Shown here: one piece after another, positions 1-5,490 of the stretch
Layout of the letters: every line of letters begins with the position of its first letter
Numbering within the stretch: the stretch's first letter is position 1
Assembly: GCA_041635755.1 (NCBI GenBank)
Contig: JBFKUL010000171.1
Location: 1-6,481 of the forward strand
Length of the DNA stretch: 6,481 nt
Direction: 5' to 3'
Source of the DNA: JBFKUL01 sp041635755
Lineage (GTDB): Bacteria > Pseudomonadota > Gammaproteobacteria > Burkholderiales > SG8-39
Translations under genes and position numbers: made by a program
The notes under the pieces: model-generated
Seen by the model: only the letters and a program-made list of their open reading frames with translations
The model's database searches: none
What the model was told of the DNA's origin: nothing

Positions 1-153
1 CGTGGCGAGCGTGAGCGTATCGGCCGAGAGATGCTCGACCGTGCCGCTCAGGCGATCGCCGTTGACCAGCGTCACGGTATCGGCGCGCGCCGCAGCGGCG
101 CCGGCGAGCAGCGCGGCAGCGAGCATCCACGCCGTTGTCGCTTCACGTTTCAT
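1..153 (-). CDS. Exported DUF481-type protein, N-terminal fragment (3' end outside window)
   Basis: The first 51 codons of a leftward gene are visible, and the frame is open to the window edge. Translation begins MKREATTAW, followed by an Ala/Leu-rich hydrophobic stretch and an A-R-A site at residues 22-24. This is a standard Sec signal peptide with probable cleavage before Asp25. The mature protein starts DTVTLVNGDRLSGTVEHL, which resembles the 'D-x-V-x-L-x-N-G-D-R-L-x-G-x-V' opening of proteobacterial DUF481 (YdiY-like) proteins. These are predicted outer-membrane beta-barrel proteins of unknown function. The ATG at 153 is preceded by a purine-rich AAAGGGAAA (158-166 on the complement) at normal Shine-Dalgarno distance, which supports this start. 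The gene is divergent from the 5'-nucleotidase gene. Seen: signal peptide, RBS and NGDRL motif. Inferred: the DUF481 assignment, because the diagnostic barrel portion is outside the window. Other periplasmic proteins can start with a similar motif. Confidence 0.72.
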   Translation of the reverse strand, partial: MKREATTAWMLAAALLAGAAAARADTVTLVNGDRLSGTVEHLSADTLTLAT

Positions 154-220
154 GTGCTTTCCCTTTCTGAGAGACAAGAAAACTCGCCGCACGAGGCGAA
201 TCGAAAACGCTGACCGGGGT

Positions 221-255
221 GCCGAAGGGCAACAGGCGGAGCGGCCCGCTTCGGC
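221..255. repeat. Imperfect inverted repeat (hairpin) in the divergent intergenic region
   Basis: The arms GCCGAAG (221-227) and CTTCGGC (249-255) are exactly complementary. The stem continues inward with GGC (228-230) against GCC (244-246) after a two-base bulge (247-248), leaving a loop of about 13 bases. No T-run follows on either strand, so it is not a classical terminator. It lies about 70 bases upstream of the leftward DUF481-type start and about 50 bases before the putative rightward -35 box. It could be an operator or a 5'-leader structure, but a chance pairing is quite possible at this GC content. Confidence 0.3.
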
Positions 256-306
256 GGCGAGCCTTGCGGTATGTGACCGCGCACGCCACGGCAGGTTCAC
301 CGCGCA

Positions 307-335
307 TTGCGCCCGCTGGACGGCTTCCCTAGAAT
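307..335 (+). promoter_or_regulatory. Putative sigma70-type promoter for the 5'-nucleotidase/AsmA unit
   Basis: A -35-like TTGCGC (307-312; 3 of 6 consensus positions, with the key TTG intact) is followed after exactly 17 bases by a -10-like TAGAAT (330-335; 5 of 6 consensus positions). Transcription would begin near 342, giving a leader of roughly 57 bases before the ATG at 399. Position, orientation and spacing all fit a promoter for the rightward genes. Box matching alone is weak evidence in GC-rich DNA. I found no equally convincing promoter for the leftward gene in 154-300. Confidence 0.45.
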
Positions 336-398
336 GGTCTTACCGCGCGAAGCGACTGCGCGCAACGTTCTGCTGCGAAACGCGGGACCTCTCTTGCG

Positions 399-1310
399 AT
401 GCCCGTATCCTTCGAAGGCAAGCTGGTGGTGGCGATCTCCTCGCGGGCGCTGTTCGACTTCGAGGAAGAGAACACGGTCTTCGAGCAGGACGACGACCGC
501 GCCTACATGGCGCTGCAGCTCTCGCGCATGGACGTGCCGGCAAAGACCGGCGTCGCGTTTCAGATGGTCAGGAAACTGCTCGCATTCAACGCGGCGGACG
601 CGCAGCGCGTCGAAGTGGTGATCCTATCGCGCAACGACCCGGTTTCCGGGTTGCGGGTTTTCCGTTCCGCGGAGCGCGCCGGCCTCAAGCTCGAGCGCGG
701 GGTCTTCACGCGCGGCCGAAACCCGTACCGTTACCTCGATGCGCTGAAGGCGCATCTGTTCCTTTCCGCGAACGACTCGGACGTGATGAGTGCGCTCGGC
801 GCGGGCTTTCCCGCTGCGCGCGTTTATCCGGACTCGTCGCAGGCGGCCGAGCGACATTCCGGGGAGCTGCGGATCGCTTTCGACGGCGACGCCGTGCTGT
901 TCTCGGACGAAGCCGAGCAGATCTACCAGAACGGCGGGCTTGACGCCTTCACGCGCCACGAATCTCTGCACGCGCTCAAGCCCTTGCCCCCCGGGCCCTT
1001 CAAGCCGTTGCTCGAGGCTCTGCACCGGCTGCAGGTCGCGGCCGGCACCGACGTACCGATGCGGCTGCGCACCGCACTCGTTACGGCGCGCAGCGCGCCG
1101 GCGCACGAGCGCGCCGTGCGTACCCTCATGCAATGGAACATCGGTGTGGACGAGGCGATGTTTCTCGGCGGGCTGGACAAGGGCGGCTTTCTCAAGGCCT
1201 TCGAGCCCGATATCTTTTTCGACGACCAGCAGGGGCATATCGAATCGGCCCGTCGGCACGTGGCCAGTGGCCACGTGCCGTTCGGCGTCGCTAACCGCAT
1301 GGCGCAGTAG
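399..1310 (+). CDS. Cytosolic 5'-nucleotidase, cN-I family
   Basis: This 303-residue soluble protein, without signal peptide or membrane segment, is predicted to dephosphorylate nucleoside 5'-monophosphates in the cytoplasm (nucleotide salvage or turnover). Visible family hallmarks are VAISSRALFDFE near residue 11, ILSRNDP (75-81), FDGDAVLFSDE (161-171), LVTARSAPAHERAVRTL (227-243), FLGGLDKGGFLKAF (255-268) with a likely catalytic Lys261, FFDDQ (273-277) with the acidic pair Asp275/Asp276, and GHVPFGVAN (291-299). The DGD, T/S, K and DD order matches a HAD-type phosphatase core as in the cN-I (PF06189) family. The length is typical for bacterial members, so the gene looks complete. The ATG at 399 has only a weak upstream GGGA (384-387) as a ribosome-binding site, but no better in-frame start is apparent and the family motif begins right after it. 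The AsmA gene follows 51 bases downstream on the same strand. Substrate preference cannot be read from the sequence. Confidence 0.88.
   Translation: MPVSFEGKLVVAISSRALFDFEEENTVFEQDDDRAYMALQLSRMDVPAKTGVAFQMVRKLLAFNAADAQRVEVVILSRNDPVSGLRVFRSAERAGLKLERGVFTRGRNPYRYLDALKAHLFLSANDSDVMSALGAGFPAARVYPDSSQAAERHSGELRIAFDGDAVLFSDEAEQIYQNGGLDAFTRHESLHALKPLPPGPFKPLLEALHRLQVAAGTDVPMRLRTALVTARSAPAHERAVRTLMQWNIGVDEAMFLGGLDKGGFLKAFEPDIFFDDQQGHIESARRHVASGHVPFGVANRMAQ
1254..1280. repeat. 27-base perfect palindrome inside the nucleotidase gene
   Basis: The 13-base arm CGGCACGTGGCCA (1254-1266) and its exact complement TGGCCACGTGCCG (1268-1280) flank a single centre base, G1267. Each arm contains CACGTG and TGGCCA. 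It lies entirely in coding sequence and specifies residues 286-294 (RHVASGHVP), where the HV-x-x-GHV peptide symmetry helps create it. As RNA the arms would form a GC-rich hairpin with a necessarily shortened stem because the centre is one base. As DNA it could be a protein-binding dyad or a cruciform. No T-run follows. Confidence 0.6.
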
Positions 1311-1334
1311 CCGGAAAGCTCGGCTCGCTTTCGG
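1311..1334 (+). repeat. Intercistronic hairpin between nucleotidase and AsmA genes
   Basis: Immediately after the nucleotidase stop codon, GAAAGC (1314-1319) pairs with GCTTTC (1327-1332) around a seven-base loop. The outer CC (1311-1312) pairs with GG (1333-1334), with G1313 bulged. No U-tract follows, so it is probably not an efficient terminator. It may be a weak attenuator or an RNA-processing or stability element between two co-transcribed genes. It ends 11 bases before the Shine-Dalgarno sequence of the next gene. Confidence 0.4.
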
Positions 1335-1345
1335 TGCTCGCGCTC

Positions 1346-1353
1346 AGGAGGAG
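1346..1353 (+). promoter_or_regulatory. Strong Shine-Dalgarno sequence for the AsmA-family gene
   Basis: AGGAGGAG lies 8 bases before the ATG at 1362 and is close to the ideal anti-16S complement. It fixes the start codon of the AsmA-family gene. It is much stronger than the sites before the nucleotidase and EAL genes in this window, which suggests efficient independent translation of the second cistron. Confidence 0.85.
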
Positions 1354-1361
1354 TTCATCGC

Positions 1362-3668
1362 ATGAAGAAGCTCGTTTACCTGGTCTATGCTGCATTGATT
1401 CTGGCGGCGCTCGCCATCGCAGCGGTCGCGGCTTTCGCGCTATTGTTCGACCCCAACAAGTTCAAGCCCGAGATCGAGCAGCTCGTTCAGCGCAGCACGC
1501 AGCGCACCCTGAAGCTCGAGGGCGAGCTTGGGCTCGCGTTCTACCCGTCGCTCGGGGTGTCGCTCGGCCGAACCACGCTCTCCGAGCGCAACGGTGCAAA
1601 GGAATTTGCGGCGGTCGATTCGGCGCATGTGTCGATGGCGGTGCTGCCGCTGTTGCGCGGCGAGATGGTGGCCGACGAGGTGCGTCTCTCGGGGCTGCGC
1701 GCGAGCGTGGTCCGCTTCAAGGACGGCAGCACGAACGTCGACGACCTGGTCGGGCCTGCGCCGAGCACCCGGGTGCCGCCGGAACCGCAGAAGGAAAGCA
1801 AGGCGCTGCGCTTTGACGTCTCGGGCACGCGCATCGAGGACGCGAAGCTGTCCTTCCGCGACGAAACCACCGGCCAGGAGCTGACAGCAGAGGGATTGAA
1901 TCTGCGCACCGGTCGCATTGCTGACGATGTTCCGGGGACGCTGCGCTTCTCGGCGCGGCTCACGGGCAAGAATCCGGCGCTCGACTTGCGCCTCGATCTT
2001 GCAGGCGAGTACCGGTTCAACTTGCGCGAGGGTGTGTTTTCGCTTTCAGGGCTCGACGCCAAGGCGGCGGGGCGAATCGCCGAGGTCAGCGGCCTCGAGC
2101 TCGGCGCGAAGGGCGATCTGGCGGCGCGTCCGGACAAGCACTCTTTCAGCGCGGTGAAGTTCGCGCTGCAGGCGAAAGGCAGCGTCGGCCAGGAGACCTT
2201 CGAGGCGCGACTCTCTGCGCCCAAGCTCTCGGTCACGGCGGACAAGGCCGAGGGTGAGAAGCTGGATGCGGAAGTCAAGCTCCAGGGCGCGCAACGCGCC
2301 GTGGAGGCGAAGCTCGTCCTATCCGGGGTGCAGGGCAGCTCGACCGCGCTGGCTGCGAGCGAGTTTTCGGCCGAGTTTGATGCGCGTGCCGGCGAGAACT
2401 CGGCCAAGGGCCGGTTCAGCTCGCCACTGCGGGCCGATCTTCCGGCGAGACGCTATGAGCTATCAAAGATCTTGGCGACCATGACGCTGTCGAGCCCGCA
2501 GGTGCCGCAGAAGACGGTGGCGCTGCAAATGAATGGATCGGCGAGCGCCGACCTCGCAAAGGACAGCGCCACCGCGGACCTGAACGCAAAGCTCGACGAG
2601 ACCACTGCGCGTCTCAAGCTCGATCTCCGGAAGCTCGCCGCGCCGGAGGCGGGCTTCGATCTGGCCGTCGACCGGCTCGACCTCGACCGTTACCTTCCGC
2701 CGCGTAAGGAAGCAAGCGCGTCCGCCGGAAGCACCGCCGCCGGTGCGGGCGCTGAGCCACCGCTCGATCTTTCGGCCCTCAAGGGCGTCACGGCGTCCGG
2801 CCGCGCCCAGTTCGGCTCCCTCGTGGTGCAGCGGCTCAAGCTCGCGGAAGTGCGTGCAGAGATACGCCTCGCGAAGGGCAGGCTCGAGATCAGCCCGCAT
2901 TCGGCAATGCTCTACGAGGGATCGCTCGCGGGAGCGCTGTCGGTCGATGCGAACGGCAACCGCCTTGCGCTGAAAGAAAACCTGCAGGGCGTATCGGTCG
3001 GTCCACTGGTGCGCGATGTTGCCGGGCGCGACGCGATCGAGGGCCGCGGCAACGTGTCGCTCGAACTGCAAGGCGCGGGTGCCACGGTCGGAGCGATCAA
3101 GAAATCGCTCGACGGCAACGCGCGCATCGCGCTGCGAGACGGCGCCATCAAGGGCATCAATATCGGCGAAAAGCTGCGCAAGGCCCGCGCCACGCTCGGA
3201 TCGCAGTCCGCAAAGCGCGAGCTCGCCGAGGGAGCCGAGAAGACCGATTTTTCGGAGCTCAGCGCGAGCTTCGTGATCCGCGACGGCGTCGCCCGCAACG
3301 ACGATCTGGCGGCGAAATCGCCGTTTCTCCGGCTCTCCGGCGCAGGCGAGATCGATATCGGCAACTCGAAGATCGACTATGTGGCGAAGGCGACCGTGGT
3401 CGCGAGCGGCAAGGGCCAGGGCGGCGCGGAGCTCGACCGCCTCGCGGGCATTACGGTTCCGGTCAAGCTGAGCGGGACGTTCGACGCCCCCGGCTACGAG
3501 GTCGACTACGGCGCGGTCGCGGCGGGCCTGGCGAAATCCAAGGTCGCCGACAAGCTCGGCGAGCGGCTCGGGATCGGCGCGCCGAAAGATCCGACGCAGG
3601 GTGCGGCGGAAGCCGTCGCACCGCGGGACCGCGTCAAGGAGAAGCTGCGCGGTCTGATCGGGCGCTAG
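1362..3668 (+). CDS. AsmA-family inner-membrane-anchored protein
   Basis: This 768-residue protein has one N-terminal membrane anchor (about residues 5-29, VYAALILAALAIAAVAAFALL after a Lys-Lys start). It is followed directly by the AsmA signature DPNKFKPEIEQLV and, near residues 55-72, ELGLAFYPSLGVSLG. The body alternates short beta-rich segments ('LRLSGAGEID', 'ARLKLDLRKL'), as expected of the elongated periplasmic beta-structure of AsmA-like proteins. A 'DLDRYLPP' segment near residue 440 precedes an Ala/Ser/Gly/Pro-rich linker at about 447-464. The C-terminal AsmA_2-type part follows, ending with VPVKLSGTFDAPGYEVDY (around 698-715) and a charged tail. The family is linked to outer-membrane assembly and phospholipid transport between the membranes. 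It is somewhat longer than E. coli AsmA, and several paralogues exist, so no symbol is assigned. Its start is fixed by a strong AGGAGGAG. It follows the nucleotidase gene with a 51-base gap and ends overlapping the convergent EAL gene by 4 bases. Confidence 0.9.
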   Translation: MKKLVYLVYAALILAALAIAAVAAFALLFDPNKFKPEIEQLVQRSTQRTLKLEGELGLAFYPSLGVSLGRTTLSERNGAKEFAAVDSAHVSMAVLPLLRGEMVADEVRLSGLRASVVRFKDGSTNVDDLVGPAPSTRVPPEPQKESKALRFDVSGTRIEDAKLSFRDETTGQELTAEGLNLRTGRIADDVPGTLRFSARLTGKNPALDLRLDLAGEYRFNLREGVFSLSGLDAKAAGRIAEVSGLELGAKGDLAARPDKHSFSAVKFALQAKGSVGQETFEARLSAPKLSVTADKAEGEKLDAEVKLQGAQRAVEAKLVLSGVQGSSTALAASEFSAEFDARAGENSAKGRFSSPLRADLPARRYELSKILATMTLSSPQVPQKTVALQMNGSASADLAKDSATADLNAKLDETTARLKLDLRKLAAPEAGFDLAVDRLDLDRYLPPRKEASASAGSTAAGAGAEPPLDLSALKGVTASGRAQFGSLVVQRLKLAEVRAEIRLAKGRLEISPHSAMLYEGSLAGALSVDANGNRLALKENLQGVSVGPLVRDVAGRDAIEGRGNVSLELQGAGATVGAIKKSLDGNARIALRDGAIKGINIGEKLRKARATLGSQSAKRELAEGAEKTDFSELSASFVIRDGVARNDDLAAKSPFLRLSGAGEIDIGNSKIDYVAKATVVASGKGQGGAELDRLAGITVPVKLSGTFDAPGYEVDYGAVAAGLAKSKVADKLGERLGIGAPKDPTQGAAEAVAPRDRVKEKLRGLIGR
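3665..3668. other. Shared CTAG: overlapping stop codons of convergent genes
   Basis: The AsmA-family gene ends with TAG at 3666-3668. The EAL gene on the opposite strand ends with TAG read from 3667 to 3665. The two stops lie in the palindromic tetramer CTAG, so the genes overlap tail to tail by four bases. There is no intergenic space for a separate terminator. The nearest stem, GGCGGG (3678-3683) against CCCGCC (3692-3697), lies inside the EAL gene and has no T-run. Confidence 0.93.
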
Positions 3669-5479
3669 GACGCCGGCGGCGGGGCGCCTTGCCCGCCTGC
3701 TGCGTTCGGGCCGTAGCGCTGCACGAGGTCCGAAGGCAGCAGCGGCGGGCTGGCGAAAAAGCCCTGAATGCGGTCGCAGCCGAGCTCGGCAAGCCGCGCC
3801 CAGACTGCGGCGTCCTCCACACCCTCCGCCACGACGGTGAGCCCCAGATTGTGTGCGAGCTCGATCATCGAGTGCACGATGCGCTCGTGCTGCGGGACTT
3901 CCAGCATGTCGCGCACGAACGATAGGTCGATCTTCATCTCGTCCAGCGGCATCGTCGCGAGGTAGTACATCGACGAGTAGCCGGTACCGAAATCGTCGAT
4001 CGACAGTCGCACGCCGATGGCCTTGAGCCGGCGCAGGGTTTCCGACACGAGCTCTGGCGCGCCGACCACGGCCGTCTCGGTGATCTCGATCACGAGGCGA
4101 TCCGGCGGCACGCCCCAGGTGCGCAGGCCCCGGTCGATGAAATCCGGCAGATCCGGCTCGCGCAGGTTGTTGGGCGAGAGATTGACGCTGATCGTCAGAT
4201 CGAGCCCTTGCTCGCGGAACTGAGCACATTGACGCAGGGCATTGTTCAGCACCCACCAGGTGACTTCGTTGATCAAGCCGGCGGACTCCGCAATGGCGAT
4301 GGCCCGATGCGGCGGCACCGCGCCGAACTCGCTGTCCTGCCAGCGCAGCAGGCCCTCGGCGCCCACCACGCGCTGGTCCTGCGGATCGAACTGCGGCTGG
4401 TACACGAGCTCCAGCGTGCCGCCGTCGATCGCGGCGCGCAGCTTGCTCTCGTAGAGCATCAGCTGCACGTTCGGGCCTTCTTGTTGCTCGGTGTAGACGG
4501 CAATGCGCTCGACCGTCTCCCGCGCGGCCTGGCAGGCGATCTTGGCGTGCAGCAGCAGCGACGGCGCGTTGTCGCCGTGCTCCGGATAAACGGCGACGCC
4601 GACCGCCGGACGCGCATAGATCTCCGTCTCGCCGATCGATACCGGCGTGCCGAGCATGCGCAGGACTTTCTGCGCCGCGAGCTGCGCGACCCCGGTGCCC
4701 GAGACCGTGGAGAGTACGCACGCAAATTCGTCCCGCCCCAGCTCGCCGAGGATGTCGCGAGCGCGCAGCACACCCATGCGCAGGCGCTGCACGATTCGCG
4801 AGCGTGCCGTGTCGCCCACGTGGTATCCCCACAGGCCGTCGAGGCGCGTGATGATGCCGCAATCGACCAGCAAGACCGCCATGCCGTGCCCGTCGCGACG
4901 CCGCGCCTCGATCTGCTCTCGCAGCTGTTCCATGAACGGCGCGTAATCCGGCGCCGGCCGCGTGCCGGGCGTGCGCTCGCCGGATTCGGCGAGCGCCGCG
5001 AGCACCGCGAGCTGCAGAAACGAAAGCCGCTCGATCGCCTCGAGCATCCGCTCGCAGCGGGCAAGATCGATATCGAACACGCGCATCACGCCGATCCGCA
5101 GCACCTCGTGCAGTCGCTGGCAGTCGAGCCGTACGCGATCGACCAGCTCGTCGGGCTGAATGGCGCAAACCCAGCGCGCAAGCAGGGTGCGCAGGCGCTC
5201 GCGGTTGATGTCGCCCTTGAAGATCGAGGTCAGCAGGGCGCGCTGCGGTTCGGTCATTCCCGGGCCGAGCAGAGGACGGCGAAAGCCGTCCTCGGCGTTC
5301 GAAAGCAGATTCTCGCGGCGCACTACGGACGCGAGCTCGGGTGCGCCTTCGTGCACCGCACCTCCGAGTTCAGCGATTCGCGCCACGCACTCGTCATCGA
5401 CGCCGAACTCGCGCATCAACTGCTCTACGGTCTCGCCCGCCAGGGCCTCGTTGCGCAGGTTCTCGCCGTAGGGCTGCAT
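3665..5479 (-). CDS. EAL-domain c-di-GMP phosphodiesterase with degenerate GGDEF domain and unassigned N-terminal domain
   Basis: This 604-residue protein has no signal peptide or membrane segment. Residues 1-165 are mainly helical and of unknown type. Residues about 190-325 form a degenerate GGDEF domain: the signature is GRDEF (248-252), the usual Lys and guanine-binding Asn are replaced (Thr211, Asp214 in my alignment), but RARD (239-242) sits five residues upstream, where an inhibitory c-di-GMP site would be. Residues about 340-585 form an EAL domain: EGLLRW (375-380), SVNLSP (Asn433), EITET (Glu465), DDFGTGYSS (Asp495/Asp496), MKID (Lys516), AEGVED (Glu552, Glu555) and IQGFF (Gln572). 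All metal- and catalysis-linked residues are present, so hydrolysis of c-di-GMP to pGpG is likely. The GGDEF part is probably regulatory, not a cyclase. The ATG at 5479 lies 11 bases after the HD-GYP stop, behind only a weak GGGG site, suggesting translational coupling. The tail (591-604) is Gly/Ala/Pro-rich. Confidence 0.92.
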   Translation of the reverse strand: MQPYGENLRNEALAGETVEQLMREFGVDDECVARIAELGGAVHEGAPELASVVRRENLLSNAEDGFRRPLLGPGMTEPQRALLTSIFKGDINRERLRTLLARWVCAIQPDELVDRVRLDCQRLHEVLRIGVMRVFDIDLARCERMLEAIERLSFLQLAVLAALAESGERTPGTRPAPDYAPFMEQLREQIEARRRDGHGMAVLLVDCGIITRLDGLWGYHVGDTARSRIVQRLRMGVLRARDILGELGRDEFACVLSTVSGTGVAQLAAQKVLRMLGTPVSIGETEIYARPAVGVAVYPEHGDNAPSLLLHAKIACQAARETVERIAVYTEQQEGPNVQLMLYESKLRAAIDGGTLELVYQPQFDPQDQRVVGAEGLLRWQDSEFGAVPPHRAIAIAESAGLINEVTWWVLNNALRQCAQFREQGLDLTISVNLSPNNLREPDLPDFIDRGLRTWGVPPDRLVIEITETAVVGAPELVSETLRRLKAIGVRLSIDDFGTGYSSMYYLATMPLDEMKIDLSFVRDMLEVPQHERIVHSMIELAHNLGLTVVAEGVEDAAVWARLAELGCDRIQGFFASPPLLPSDLVQRYGPNAAGGQGAPPPAS

Positions 5480-5490
5480 CGCGCCCCAGA

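Noticed and set aside
154..300. Promoter for the leftward DUF481-type gene
   Set aside because: I looked for paired -35/-10 boxes on the minus strand and found only weak partial matches (for example a TTGCCC with no acceptable -10 at 16-18 bases), so no call is made.
2..943. 313-codon open frame on the plus strand spanning the left edge
   Set aside because: It crosses the signal-peptide gene on the opposite strand, the intergenic region and the out-of-frame nucleotidase gene. The product is compositionally biased with no domain.
624..1274. 216-codon minus-strand open frame antisense to the nucleotidase gene
   Set aside because: The overlapped plus-strand frame carries the conserved FDGD, VTAR, LDKG and FFDDQ motifs; the antisense product shows nothing recognisable.
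1541..2407. 288-codon minus-strand open frame inside the AsmA-family gene
   Set aside because: The Ser/Arg/Ala-rich product has no motif and lies wholly antisense to a gene with a convincing AsmA signature.
3678..3697. GC-rich stem (GGCGGG with CCCGCC) just after the AsmA stop as a possible terminator
   Set aside because: The stem is only six pairs with an eight-base loop and has no T-run on either strand. It also encodes the Gly/Pro/Ala-rich tail of the EAL protein, which explains its composition.
2463..5168. Very long open frame on the minus strand (901 codons)
   Set aside because: It is antisense to the AsmA-family gene and then runs out of frame through the EAL gene. Its translation is Arg/Ala-rich low-complexity sequence without domains, whereas both overlapped genes have clear family motifs. 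Long shadow frames are expected in GC-rich DNA.
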